Source of the DNA: CAXXHQ01 sp963665265
Lineage (GTDB): Bacteria; Planctomycetota; Planctomycetia; Pirellulales; Thermoguttaceae
Length of the DNA stretch: 64,000 nt
NCBI GenBank assembly: GCA_963665265.2
Contig: CAXXHQ010000001.1
Coordinates: forward strand, 558,001-622,000
Reading direction: 5' to 3'
The notes under the pieces: generated by a model
Seen by the model: only the letters and a program-made list of their open reading frames with translations
The model's database searches: none
Told to the model about the DNA's origin: nothing
Position numbers and translations under genes: made by a program
Part shown: piece by piece, positions 24,867 to 34,099 of the stretch
Numbering within the stretch: the first letter of the stretch is position 1
Layout of the letters: each line of letters opens with the position of its first letter

Positions 24867-27800
24867 ATGCAAAAAAAGCTGACGCACTGGGGAAAGCTAC
24901 GGAAACACTTCGGCTTCGGTGATTACTCCAAACAAGATCGTCTTGCGCCGCATCGCGGTCGAACATTGCGGTTGGAACCGCTTGAGGATCGCAGTTTGCT
25001 GACTGTTCTTTACTGGGATCCGGATTGCTCCAACAATGGTTCCTTCGGCGGAACAGGCAACTGGTCGACGACGAACGCGTGGGTAGACGCTTCCGGCGCT
25101 CGCTACACATGGAACAGCAGCCGATCGGGCGACGAGGCCGTCTTCAAAGGAACGGCCGGCACGGTTACGCTCACCTCGGCTATTAGCGCACTGAAAATAA
25201 ATTTCCAAGACGTCGACGGCTACGTCATCGGCGGGAGCTCGTACGCTTTAACTCTCACCAACAGCGGCCTTGCAATCGCGGCCACCGTCTCGGCGGCGAT
25301 CAATTGCAGAATCGTCGACACAGGGACGAGCCAGCAATGGTCCGTCGCTTCGGGAAAAACGCTCGCCTTCTCCAATACCGTCACGTACGCCAGTCGCGAA
25401 CTGTTTATGCAAGGGCCCGGCACGTGCACCTTCTCCGGCTCTCTTTCCGGCGGAGCTTTCGGCGTCGGCGGATATGGAACCGCCACCTTTACCGGCTCTT
25501 GCAACATGACCAACGAATGGAACATCTTTACCGGCAACGTCACCAGCGGCGCCATCAATTGGAACAGCACGGGAACCGCCTCCGCCGGTTGCAACGTACT
25601 CGTCGGATACAACGGAGGGAGCGGCGTTTTCACGCAGACCGCCGGGCTCGTATGTTCGCCGTCCAACTTCGATTACGAGGTCAGCGGGAGCGTCTACAAC
25701 CTCTACGGCGGAACCTTAAGAACGCCCAACATCAACTACTACGCCTCCGGAGCCACTCCCGCCGGATGCAGCATTAACTTCGCAGGCGGAACGCTGCTTG
25801 CTACGGGCAACCTTACAGCTAGCAGCGGGCTCTCAGTCAACATTTCCGGCTCTGCGAACAGCGTAATTGACACTGGCGCCAATTCCGTCTCCCTCGCCGG
25901 TTCCATTCAAGGTGACGCGGTTCTCGTAAAATCAGGAACGGGATCTCTTACCATCAGCGGAGCCGCTAATAACATCGGTTATTTCGGCGTTTGGCAGGGC
26001 TCGGTTTCGCTCGGCAGTAACTTGAACGTCGGTGCCTTGACAATTTACAACTCCGCCTCGGTAAAACTCAATAATTACAATGCGACAGTCGGCTGGATAG
26101 CCAACGGCAGCTCAGCTGAAACCATTCAACTGGGCAGCGGCACGTTGGCGGTCGGCGACTCTTCAACTCGCTCCTTCAGCGGCGTCATCTCGGGAACGGG
26201 CTCCGTCGTCAAAAAGGGAAGCGGAACGCTAACGCTTTCCAGCGTCAACACCTACACCGGCGGAACTCGCATCGAAGCAGGCATCCTCTCTCTCTCAGGC
26301 GCGACGAATCGCTTAGCGACGACCGGCAATATCACCGTCGCCGGCGGAACCCTGGACTTCGGCGGGTACGGGCAAACCACTTCGGGCGTCGTCAACTTCG
26401 TCGATGCCGACGGCGGCGTCATCCAAAATGGAACTTTAACTCTCACCAACAGCGGCCTTGCAATCGCGGCCACCGTCTCGGCGGCGATCAATTGCAGAAT
26501 CGTCGACACAGGGACGAGCCAGCAATGGTCCGTCGCTTCGGGAAAAACGCTCGCCTTCTCCAATACCGTCACGTACGCCAGTCGCGAACTGTTTATGCAA
26601 GGGCCCGGCACGTGCACCTTCTCCGGCTCTCTTTCCGGCGGAGCTTTCGGCGTCGGCGGATATGGAACCGCCACCTTTACCGGCTCTTGCAACATGACCA
26701 ACGAATGGAACATCTTTACCGGCAACGTCACCAGCGGCGCCATCAATTGGAACAGCACGGGAACCGCCTCCGCCGGTTGCAACGTACTCGTCGGATACAA
26801 CGGAGGGAGCGGCGTTTTCACGCAGACCGCCGGGCTCGTATGTTCGCCGTCCAACTTCGATTACGAGGTCAGCGGGAGCGTCTACAACCTCTACGGCGGA
26901 ACCTTAAGAACGCCCAACATCAACTACTACGCCTCCGGAGCCACTCCCGCCGGATGCAGCATTAACTTCGCAGGCGGAACGCTGCAAGCGACCGGAAATC
27001 TTATCGCCGGATCCAATCTATCCTACACTTCGGCGTTTGCGACGACCTCTTCTATCGACACAAACGGCTACTCCGTTTCCTTGGCCGGCAACGTCACCGG
27101 TCAAGGAACGCTCACTAAATCCAGCTCGGGAACGCTTGCCCTCAGCGGCGTCAACTCCCTTGGACAATTAACCGTCAACGCTGGAACAGTTCAACTTGGA
27201 AGCGCTTCGGCCCTGACAGCCGGGACCAACGTAGTTCTCAACAACAGCGGCGTGCTAAATCTTAATAACTACTCGGTCAGCATCGACTCGCTCGCCTCTT
27301 CCAGCTCAAGCAGTTCCGTCACGCTAGGAACTGGAACGTTGACGATCAACGCCGACATCGCCCAAACCTTCGCAGGGGGCATCTCCGGCGCGGGAGCCCT
27401 TATTAAGACCGGCTCCGCGATCCAAACGTTCACCGGCGTCAACACCTACGTCGGCGGAACGACGATTAACGGAGGAACGCTTCAACTCGGCAACGGCACG
27501 ACCAGCGGCTCGATCGTCGGAAACGTCGCTAATAACAGCGTACTTGTTTTCAACGAGGCCGCGAACGCCGTTTTTAGCGGAAACATAAGCGGAACCGGAA
27601 CTGTCACGAAAATCGGCTCCGCAACTCTTTCGCTCAGCGGAGTCAATACGGTCGCCAAATTGAAAATTGACGCCGGGACGGTTAAGCTCGGAAGCGCATC
27701 AGCCCTTTCCGCCGCCACCGACGTCACCATCAACAATAGCGGCGTTCTGAACCTCAACAACTATTCCGTGAACGTCGGCTCGCTCGACTCGTCCAGCGCG

Positions 27801-29336
27801 ACGAGTTCGGTCGCTTTGGGCACGGCAACGCTAACCGTCAACGCCGATGAAGACTGTCGCTTCGCCGGAGTCATCGGGGGAACCGGCGCCGTCGTGAAGC
27901 AAGGCGATAAGAAACTTACTTTCACTAACGCCAACATCTATACCGGCGGAACGACGATTCAGGCGGGCGCCTTGCAACTGGGCGACGGGGCGACGGACGG
28001 CACGATCGTCGGAAACGTCACTAATAACGGATCGCTTATTTTCGCCGAAGCCGCCGACGCCGTCTTCAGCGCTAACATTAGCGGAACGGGGACCGTCGCG
28101 AAAATCGGCGCCGCCTCTCTCTCGCTCGGCGGAACGAATAGCTTTAGTCAATTGTCGATTGACGAGGGAACCGTTTCGCTCGGCGGCGCGTCGGCTTTCT
28201 CCTCGGGCGCCGCGCTAACCTTCACCGGTTCCGACGGCGTTCTCAACTTAAACGGCCACGGAATTACCGTCGGCAAGCTTGAATCCGTCGGCGCGAACGC
28301 CGCGGGAGCCGTTCTTCTGGGCGACGCCGCGATTACGATCAATAGTTCGACGAGCCAAACCTTCGCCGGCGACATTTCCGGCGACGGCTCCGTTACGAAA
28401 ACCGGCGCAGGCGTGCAAACTTTCTCCGGCACGAATACATACACGGGCGGAACCTACGTCAACGCCGGAACGCTCGCTCTCGGTAGCGCAACCGCTCTTC
28501 CGACCGGCTCGATGTTGGCGGCGGCCTACGCACAAGGAAATCTTTTCGTAAACGGCGGAACGCTCGATCTCGGCGGCTTCGTCGCGGAGCCGGAAATCCT
28601 CGAGCTTAACGGCGGCGCCGTCACGAACGGCGTTCTTGAGGCGATCTTCAGACTCAGCCTTTACGAGGGTGAAATCACCGCGGAATTGCGGGCGCATAGC
28701 GCCGGCGCAAGCATCACCAAGCAAGGAACCGGCGACGTCACGATCACGCCGCCGAGCGGAACGTCGCTTTCCGGCTTCGACATCCTCGTGTGGCAAGGAA
28801 ACCTCGACGTCGACGGCCTCGTTGAAAACGGAGACGTCTACGTTCGCGTCGACAACGAAGACGCTCAATTCACCGCAACGTCCATCGACTCCAATACCGT
28901 CACGATCACCGAGACGAATTACGAAGCGTTAACCGCGACGGCAGCCGCTTTAACGACCGTTTCGAGCGTCACTTCGCCCAACGCGAGCGGAACCTACACG
29001 GTCGGCGACGTCATCTATATCGACGTCACGTTCACCACACCGGTAATGGTTTGCGCCGAGCCGCAGCTGCTCTTGAACACGGGCGCTTCCGAAACGAGGA
29101 TTGCAACCTACGTTAGCGGAACAGGAACGAACACCCTCCGCTTCGCTTACACGGTTCAAACGGGCGACGATTGCGCCGCCCTCGACTACTCCAGCACGAC
29201 GGCTCTGCAAATCCTCGACTCGACCGGCATGCTTATCAGTCCTTTCGGCTTTCTTTCGACGGATTCGCTTGTTTTGGCCGAGCCGGGAACAGCCGGTTCT
29301 TTGAGCGCCAGTTGCACGATTACGCTCGACGCGTAA
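24867..29336 (+). CDS. Giant LEPR-XLL-type secreted protein with autotransporter-like PATR repeats
   Basis: 1489 residues from ATG 24867 (AAAGG about 10 bases upstream). A TTG 39 bases earlier is in frame but lacks support. The N-terminal RLEPLEDRSLLT (about residues 36-47) is the planctomycete LEPR-XLL-type motif found on exported surface proteins. Residues 50-1370 are Gly/Ser/Thr/Asn-rich beta-helix with passenger-associated repeats such as SGTGSLTISGAANN and GVNTYTGGTTINGGTLQLG. No outer-membrane beta-barrel follows. The last 110 residues are a beta-sandwich-like module with LLLNTG and NTLRFAYTVQTGD. Residues about 127-310 and 523-706 are identical because of the 552-bp DNA duplication. 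The fold suggests a surface adhesin or fibre. It has its own promoter and a hairpin at its end. Confidence 0.85.
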   Translation: MQKKLTHWGKLRKHFGFGDYSKQDRLAPHRGRTLRLEPLEDRSLLTVLYWDPDCSNNGSFGGTGNWSTTNAWVDASGARYTWNSSRSGDEAVFKGTAGTVTLTSAISALKINFQDVDGYVIGGSSYALTLTNSGLAIAATVSAAINCRIVDTGTSQQWSVASGKTLAFSNTVTYASRELFMQGPGTCTFSGSLSGGAFGVGGYGTATFTGSCNMTNEWNIFTGNVTSGAINWNSTGTASAGCNVLVGYNGGSGVFTQTAGLVCSPSNFDYEVSGSVYNLYGGTLRTPNINYYASGATPAGCSINFAGGTLLATGNLTASSGLSVNISGSANSVIDTGANSVSLAGSIQGDAVLVKSGTGSLTISGAANNIGYFGVWQGSVSLGSNLNVGALTIYNSASVKLNNYNATVGWIANGSSAETIQLGSGTLAVGDSSTRSFSGVISGTGSVVKKGSGTLTLSSVNTYTGGTRIEAGILSLSGATNRLATTGNITVAGGTLDFGGYGQTTSGVVNFVDADGGVIQNGTLTLTNSGLAIAATVSAAINCRIVDTGTSQQWSVASGKTLAFSNTVTYASRELFMQGPGTCTFSGSLSGGAFGVGGYGTATFTGSCNMTNEWNIFTGNVTSGAINWNSTGTASAGCNVLVGYNGGSGVFTQTAGLVCSPSNFDYEVSGSVYNLYGGTLRTPNINYYASGATPAGCSINFAGGTLQATGNLIAGSNLSYTSAFATTSSIDTNGYSVSLAGNVTGQGTLTKSSSGTLALSGVNSLGQLTVNAGTVQLGSASALTAGTNVVLNNSGVLNLNNYSVSIDSLASSSSSSSVTLGTGTLTINADIAQTFAGGISGAGALIKTGSAIQTFTGVNTYVGGTTINGGTLQLGNGTTSGSIVGNVANNSVLVFNEAANAVFSGNISGTGTVTKIGSATLSLSGVNTVAKLKIDAGTVKLGSASALSAATDVTINNSGVLNLNNYSVNVGSLDSSSATSSVALGTATLTVNADEDCRFAGVIGGTGAVVKQGDKKLTFTNANIYTGGTTIQAGALQLGDGATDGTIVGNVTNNGSLIFAEAADAVFSANISGTGTVAKIGAASLSLGGTNSFSQLSIDEGTVSLGGASAFSSGAALTFTGSDGVLNLNGHGITVGKLESVGANAAGAVLLGDAAITINSSTSQTFAGDISGDGSVTKTGAGVQTFSGTNTYTGGTYVNAGTLALGSATALPTGSMLAAAYAQGNLFVNGGTLDLGGFVAEPEILELNGGAVTNGVLEAIFRLSLYEGEITAELRAHSAGASITKQGTGDVTITPPSGTSLSGFDILVWQGNLDVDGLVENGDVYVRVDNEDAQFTATSIDSNTVTITETNYEALTATAAALTTVSSVTSPNASGTYTVGDVIYIDVTFTTPVMVCAEPQLLLNTGASETRIATYVSGTGTNTLRFAYTVQTGDDCAALDYSSTTALQILDSTGMLISPFGFLSTDSLVLAEPGTAGSLSASCTITLDA
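25246..25797 (+). repeat. Perfect 552-bp direct repeat, copy 1
   Basis: Identical base for base, by reading, to 26434-26985 (offset 1188 bp, exactly 396 codons, so the frame is kept). It starts at CTTTAACTCTCACC and ends at GGAACGCTGC; both flanks diverge at once. Confidence 0.95.
26434..26985 (+). repeat. Perfect 552-bp direct repeat, copy 2
   Basis: Partner of 25246-25797. The 636 bp between the copies is different repeat-rich passenger sequence. Lack of even synonymous changes means recent duplication, gene conversion, or an assembly error. Confidence 0.95.
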
Positions 29337-29364
29337 TTTGAGCTCGGGCAATGTTGCAGAAAAC

Positions 29365-29399
29365 GCCGCGTTCAGGGATATGAAAGACCTGAACGCGGC
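29365..29399. terminator. Strong stem-loop after the giant secreted protein gene
   Basis: GCCGCGTTCAGG (29365-29376) pairs perfectly with CCTGAACGCGGC (29388-29399) around an 11-base loop, 29 bases after the stop. The plus-strand side lacks a T-run; the minus strand reads GTTTTC after the stem. It isolates the gene from the rpmF promoter. Confidence 0.65.
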
Positions 29400-29474
29400 C
29401 ACCCCTCCTCCGCACCACCCGAAAGAACTGCAACTCAACCCCCTCTTCTAGATTCATTTCGTCCTATCTTCCGG

Positions 29475-29503
29475 TTGACAGGTCCGCCGGATGCGTTTAG
29501 GAT
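29475..29503 (+). promoter_or_regulatory. Putative promoter of the rpmF-fabD unit
   Basis: Consensus -35 TTGACA (29475-29480), 17-bp spacer, -10 TAGGAT (29498-29503), about 155 bases before rpmF. The TAGGAT -10 is the same as in the blaI promoter. Confidence 0.65.
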
Positions 29504-29660
29504 GATTCGTTTCCATAGTTTGCGAATCTGTTAGATTATGGCGACCTTGCTGGTTCATTCAGCGGCGTTTTACGGAATGTCGCCTCGATTCGGCGGTCGT
29601 TTGCCGATATTATTTCGTCACCGAAACACATTTAATCATTGAATTTGAGGAAGCGTATCC

Positions 29661-29837
29661 ATGGCTGTCCCGAAGAGACGTCAAAGCAACGCCCGCACAG
29701 GCTCGCGTCGCGCGCACGATTTCAAAACGCCGAAGGAATTGTCGTATTGCCCGCAATGCAGCACGGCGGTGCCCACACATGTGATTTGTCCAAACTGCGG
29801 GCACTACATGGGCCGTAAAATCGTGGAGCAGTCGTGA
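29661..29837 (+). CDS. rpmF: 50S ribosomal protein L32
   Basis: 58 residues beginning MAVPKRRQSNARTGSRRAH, the invariant L32 start. A GAGGAAG ribosome site lies just upstream. Two CxxC pairs (CPQC and CPNC) form the zinc ribbon of the zinc-binding L32 variant. The stop codon overlaps the GTG start of fabD in the sequence GTGA, so translation of the two is coupled. rpmF beside fatty acid genes is a conserved bacterial arrangement. Confidence 0.96.
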   Translation: MAVPKRRQSNARTGSRRAHDFKTPKELSYCPQCSTAVPTHVICPNCGHYMGRKIVEQS

Positions 29838-30742
29838 GCAAAATCGCGTTTTTATTTCCGGGCCAAGGCGCTCAATATATCGGGATGGGTCGGCGATTGG
29901 TCGATACGCTTCCCGCCGCGCGTCGATTATTCGATCGCGCCGGCGAAGTCCTCGGCTACGATTTGGCCAAAATTTGCTTTGAAGGCCCTGCCGATCAGCT
30001 CGACTCGACAGTCGTCAGCCAACCGGCGATCTTCGTCGCCAGCTTGGCGGCGCTTGAATCGTTGCGCGCCGAGACTCCCGACGTCGTACTCTCGTGCGAG
30101 GCGACGGCCGGTTTGAGTTTGGGAGAATACACGGCGATGGCTTTTGCCGGCGTGATGGAGTTTGAAGACGGCGTAATGCTCGTCCAAAAACGCGGCGCCG
30201 CGATGCAAGAGGCCGCCGACGCCACGCCGAGCGGCATGGTCACGATCCTCGGGCTTGAGCTTTCGCAAGTGCAAGCTTTGTGCGAGAAAGCCCGCAGTGA
30301 CGCCACGCTTGAAGTCGCTAACATGCTCTGCCCCGGAACCATCGTCATCTCCGGCGACAATGCCGCTTGCGAACGAGCCGCCGAATTGGCGCCCTCGATG
30401 GGCGCGATGAAAGCCATTCCTTTGGCCGTGGCCGGCGCCTTCCATACGAAGGTGATGCAGCCGGCCGTCGAACGTCTGGAGCAAGCGTTAGCGGTCGTGC
30501 CGATGAAGAAGCCTCGCATCCCCGTCATCTCGAACTTCGACGCTAAGCCGCATGACGACCCCGAGGAAATCCGCAGGCTGCTTATGCATCAGGTGCTTAG
30601 CCCGGTCCGCTGGGAAGAATCCGTGCGTTATTTAATCCAGCAAGGTTTTTCGCAATTTTACGAAATTGGCCCCGGCCGCGTGCTTCGCGGTCTGCTGAAG
30701 CGCATTGATCGTAGCTTGCCCTGCCAATCGGTAGAGGCGTAA
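29834..30742 (+). CDS. fabD: Malonyl-CoA:ACP transacylase
   Basis: 302 residues with a GTG start that overlaps the rpmF stop. FabD moves malonyl from CoA to acyl carrier protein, supplying the extender for fatty acid synthesis in the cytoplasm. The nucleophile Ser95 lies in GLSLGEYT, the partner His204 in AGAFHT, and the N-terminal FLFPGQGAQ and C-terminal YEIGPGRVLRGL are standard. Length is normal (about 300-310). No ketoacyl synthase III (fabH) or plsX lies between it and rpmF, unlike in many bacteria. Confidence 0.97.
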   Translation: MSKIAFLFPGQGAQYIGMGRRLVDTLPAARRLFDRAGEVLGYDLAKICFEGPADQLDSTVVSQPAIFVASLAALESLRAETPDVVLSCEATAGLSLGEYTAMAFAGVMEFEDGVMLVQKRGAAMQEAADATPSGMVTILGLELSQVQALCEKARSDATLEVANMLCPGTIVISGDNAACERAAELAPSMGAMKAIPLAVAGAFHTKVMQPAVERLEQALAVVPMKKPRIPVISNFDAKPHDDPEEIRRLLMHQVLSPVRWEESVRYLIQQGFSQFYEIGPGRVLRGLLKRIDRSLPCQSVEA

Positions 30743-30775
30743 TTCCTTCCGCCGAAAGGGAATTTCTCCGGCGGA

Positions 30776-30804
30776 TTGCGAAAACCACGTCGCGGCGGCT
30801 ATAA
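30776..30804 (+). promoter_or_regulatory. Putative fabG promoter with its -10 inside an inverted repeat
   Basis: -35 TTGCGA (30776-30781), 17-bp spacer, -10 TATAAT (30799-30804). The -10 is flanked by GCGGCG on the left and CGCCGC on the right, so it sits in the loop of a GC-rich dyad that could bind a regulator. About 157 bases before fabG in a 218-bp gap. Confidence 0.6.
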
Positions 30805-30960
30805 TCGCCGCGAGACGTTGCGGGTTTGCGCCGCTCGCGGATTTTTGGCGAGAATGCGCTTCGCGCAATTCAAATTGGAACGCCGACTGATTAAAAACGG
30901 CCGTGCGAAGCCAACCGATAATTTCGGCGAACATCATCCCAGGATAGAGGAGCTTCTTTA

Positions 30961-31731
30961 ATGACGGATCAATCGAAAAGCAACATCACCGCCGACCTCT
31001 CCGGCCGAATCGCGTTAGTAACCGGCGCCGGACGCGGCTTGGGACGCGCCATTGCCGAAACGTTGGCCCGAGCCGGGGCGAAGATCGCTTGCATCGACGT
31101 CAACGAAGAAGCGATGAAAGGCACTTGCGAAGCCGTTCGCGCCCTTGGCTCCGAAGCTGAAGCCTGGGCATGCGACGTCACCAACAGCGCTCGCGTCAAT
31201 GAAGTCGTCGATGAAGTCGTCGAACGCATGGGCGGACTGCACATCCTTGTGAATAACGCCGGCGTCACGCGTGACAACATGCTCCTCCGCATGAAAGACG
31301 AACAATGGGACCTGGTCCTTGACATCAACTTGAAGGGGACGTTCTTCTTCACCCGAGCCGCCGCGAAGCCCATGATGAAGAGTCGCCAAGGCAAAATCAT
31401 CAACGTCGCTAGCGTCTCCGGATTGATGGGCAACCCGGGCCAAGCTAATTACTCCGCCTCGAAGGCCGGCGTGATCGGCTTCACGCGAACCGTCGCCAAA
31501 GAGCTTGCCGGACGTAACATCACGGTCAACGCCGTCGCCCCCGGCTTCATCGCTACGGACATGACGGCCGCCCTCGGCGAAGACATTCTCACAGAGGTAA
31601 AAAAACAAATTCCGCTGGCTCGACTTGGCCAACCGCAAGACGTCGCCGACGCCGTGCTGTTCCTGGCTAGCGACGCCGCTTCGTTCATTACCGGTCATAT
31701 TCTGACCGTGGACGGCGGCTTGACCGTCTAG
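30961..31731 (+). CDS. fabG: 3-oxoacyl-ACP reductase
   Basis: 256 residues of the short-chain dehydrogenase fold. It reduces 3-ketoacyl-ACP with NADPH in each elongation cycle. The cofactor motif TGAGRGLG is at 21-28, NNAG at 98-101, the catalytic Ser151 in INVASVSG, Tyr164 and Lys168 in YSASK, and the C-terminal GHILTVDGG is typical of FabG. The ATG at 30961 follows a GAGG. Its own promoter lies upstream, and the acpP leader follows. Confidence 0.96.
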   Translation: MTDQSKSNITADLSGRIALVTGAGRGLGRAIAETLARAGAKIACIDVNEEAMKGTCEAVRALGSEAEAWACDVTNSARVNEVVDEVVERMGGLHILVNNAGVTRDNMLLRMKDEQWDLVLDINLKGTFFFTRAAAKPMMKSRQGKIINVASVSGLMGNPGQANYSASKAGVIGFTRTVAKELAGRNITVNAVAPGFIATDMTAALGEDILTEVKKQIPLARLGQPQDVADAVLFLASDAASFITGHILTVDGGLTV

Positions 31732-32242
31732 TTTGAACGGCTACTTTGTCGCCCTCCAATCGCGTAATTCGCAAGCGACGCCTTGCAATTTTCGAGGCAC
31801 GCGGCGACAAGATGCGAACGATAGAGAACATTTTCCGATTAAGTCGCAAAAATAGATCTCGGAGATATAGACACGGATCGTAAAAACAGCTATACCATCC
31901 GAAACTAATTGCATCGAGCTGCCAAAATGTATCATCATTTTGATTAGAAAGTTTCCCGATACCCCACTGCGTTGAGCGGCTCAGTATTTGGGAAATGACA
32001 AATAAGCAATTTGCGTTAGATAGTTTGAGTCGCCTATGGAAAGTTTGTCGGTTTTTTCACCGGCAACGATCAATTAGGCTGGAGGATTTCCCGGCGTAAG
32101 CCGATGATTAAGGCCGATTATGCTCGCAAAATGCAAAATCGGCTCCCCTCAGTCGTTTTTTTCATAGCTGATTCATGGTTTAATTTCATGGTCGGGGGCC
32201 TTTTGGACTTCCCCTAAATTTGGTTACAGGAGGACCTGCAAG
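31732..32242 (+). promoter_or_regulatory. 511-bp leader region upstream of acpP with stem-loops
   Basis: No gene is supported. CAAAATG-TATCAT-CATTTTG forms a 7-bp hairpin at 31923-31942. A longer one at 32113-32143 (GCCGATT, one A.A mismatch, TGC against GCA, AATCGGC) is followed 12 bases later by seven Ts (32156-32162). This is terminator- or attenuator-like and lies about 80 bases before acpP. The acpP ribosome site AGGAGG (32228-32233) is the strongest in the window. The acpP promoter itself was not located with confidence. Confidence 0.5.
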
Positions 32243-32494
32243 GTGGCCTCAGTCTCAGAACGAGTTATTGACATCGTCGCCGAACAACTCGGCGCAAACA
32301 AAGAAACGATTACCCGGGACACTTCCTTCGTGAACGACTTAGGCGCCGACTCGCTCGACACCGTTGAGTTGGTCATGGAGCTGGAAGAAGAGTTTGACAT
32401 CAACATTCCGGACGATGCGGCGGAAAAGATCCAAACCGTCGGCCAAGCCATCGATCACATCGAAAAGGCGGTCGGCGACTCAGCCGCTTCGTAA
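32243..32494 (+). CDS. acpP: Acyl carrier protein
   Basis: 83 residues with a GTG start nine bases after AGGAGG. The phosphopantetheine attachment Ser37 lies in GADSLDTVELVM, the canonical DSL motif. The protein is acidic and helical as expected and carries fatty acyl intermediates. It is followed 139 bases later by fabF in the usual order. The long leader and very strong ribosome site fit high, regulated expression. Confidence 0.97.
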   Translation: MASVSERVIDIVAEQLGANKETITRDTSFVNDLGADSLDTVELVMELEEEFDINIPDDAAEKIQTVGQAIDHIEKAVGDSAAS

Positions 32495-32633
32495 AAGCAA
32501 CAAAGCTCTTTTCGCGGCGGACCTCGTGCAAGCGTCGTCCGCCGTTTGAAAAGTTCTCTTGAATTCTCGTCCGTCGTCCGCCGCGAGTTCCCTCGCGGAT
32601 TCCACCACCCAGGCACTATTCCCTCGGAAATTC

Positions 32634-33878
32634 ATGAAACGGCGCGTTGTAATAACGGGTCTTGGCGCGGTTACGGCTCTTAGCTGCCGCGTGGAAGAAT
32701 TGTGGACGCGAATCTGCAACGGCGAAAGCGGCGTCAAGCAAATCGAGCGTTTCGACGCGACGGGTTACCGTTCCCGCATCGCCGGCGAGATCGTCAACTT
32801 CTCGACGGACGGCTACATTGAGCAGAAAGACGTCAAGCGATTCGATCGTTTCGTTCAGTACGCGCAAGTGGCCGGAATTGACGCAGTGCGCGATTCCGGC
32901 TTGGACTTCGAGAAAGTCGATCGCTGGCGGAGCGGCGTGATCCTAGGTTCAGGAATCGGCGGACTGGAAACGATCGAAGTTCAGCACAAGCGGCTTTTGG
33001 ATAAAGGGCCGGACAAAATCTCTCCCTTTACCATTCCCAAGCTGATCGGCAACGCCGCGAGCGCGCAACTGGCGATCGAATATAAGCTTCATGGAATCAA
33101 TCAAGTGGTCGTGACGGCCTGCGCCAGCGCGACAAACGCGATGGGCGACGCCTTTAAGGCGATTCAGCGCGGCGAAGCGGAAGTGATCCTCACGGGCGGC
33201 AGCGAAGCGGCCTTAACTCCCGTCGGCATCGGCGCGTTCGGCAGCATGCGCGCTTTGTCGGAGCGAAACCACGACCCGGCCGGCGGAAGCCGCCCGTTCG
33301 ACAAGGAACGCGACGGGTTCGTGCTCAGCGAAGGCGCCGGAGTGGTCGTCTTTGAAGACTACGAGCATGCAAAAGCGCGCGGCGCTAAGATTTACGCCGA
33401 ACTGTTCGGATACGGCGTAAGCTGCGACGGCGGCCACATCACTCAGCCCGATAAAGACGGCATCGGCGCCGCTCACGCGATGGCGATGGCGGTCAAGGAT
33501 TCCGGACTGGATCCGGAACGAATCGGATACATTAACGCCCACGGAACGAGCACGCCGTTGGGCGACGCCGCCGAAACGAACGCGATCAAGAGCGTATTCA
33601 AAGATCACGCCAAGGCCTTGAGCGTATCGAGCACGAAAAGCCAACTCGGCCATTTGCTTGGCGCGAGCGGCGGGGTGGAAATCATCTGCTGCGTGCTGGC
33701 TCTTCGCGACGGCGTGATTCCGCCGACGATCAACTTGCACACTCCCGATCCGGAATGCGACCTGGACTACACGCCGAACGTCGCGCGTCAGCGAGTCATC
33801 GAATTCGCCATGTCGAACAGCTTCGGCTTCGGCGGCCACAACGGCAGCCTTATCGTCGGCAAATTGCAAAACAGTTAA
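32634..33878 (+). CDS. fabF: 3-oxoacyl-ACP synthase II
   Basis: 414 residues from ATG 32634 (GGAA just upstream). The upstream in-frame extension is not family-like. It condenses malonyl-ACP with acyl-ACP. The complete triad is present: Cys163 in VVVTACASA, His303 in NAHGTST and His340 in KSQLGHLLGASG, with NSFGFGGHN near the end. It contrasts directly with the Cys-less homologue at 21.7-23.1 kb. A textbook terminator follows, ending the fatty acid block. Confidence 0.97.
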   Translation: MKRRVVITGLGAVTALSCRVEELWTRICNGESGVKQIERFDATGYRSRIAGEIVNFSTDGYIEQKDVKRFDRFVQYAQVAGIDAVRDSGLDFEKVDRWRSGVILGSGIGGLETIEVQHKRLLDKGPDKISPFTIPKLIGNAASAQLAIEYKLHGINQVVVTACASATNAMGDAFKAIQRGEAEVILTGGSEAALTPVGIGAFGSMRALSERNHDPAGGSRPFDKERDGFVLSEGAGVVVFEDYEHAKARGAKIYAELFGYGVSCDGGHITQPDKDGIGAAHAMAMAVKDSGLDPERIGYINAHGTSTPLGDAAETNAIKSVFKDHAKALSVSSTKSQLGHLLGASGGVEIICCVLALRDGVIPPTINLHTPDPECDLDYTPNVARQRVIEFAMSNSFGFGGHNGSLIVGKLQNS

Positions 33879-33896
33879 CGAGTTCATGCATTCAAG

Positions 33897-33938
33897 AAAA
33901 GAAAAAACGCCGGCGAATCCGTCGGCGTTTTTTCTTTT
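33897..33938 (+). terminator. Rho-independent terminator after fabF
   Basis: A 16-bp perfect stem (33897-33912 with 33923-33938) around a 10-base loop. The GC core ACGCCG/CGGCGT is followed by TTTTTTCTTTT. Because the left arm is A-rich it can also end transcription from the other strand. Confidence 0.9.
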
Positions 33939-34099
33939 CTCTAAGCGTAAATTTCCGCGACGCTCATCGAGAACCCCGACGGAATATCCTCTACACGCTC
34001 GGCGACATCTTCACGATCTCTCCCTGAACTAGATCTGTCGAATCGGAGTCACCGAAAACATAACACCGGTCAGCAATTATTGCTATTTCGATAGCTTCT

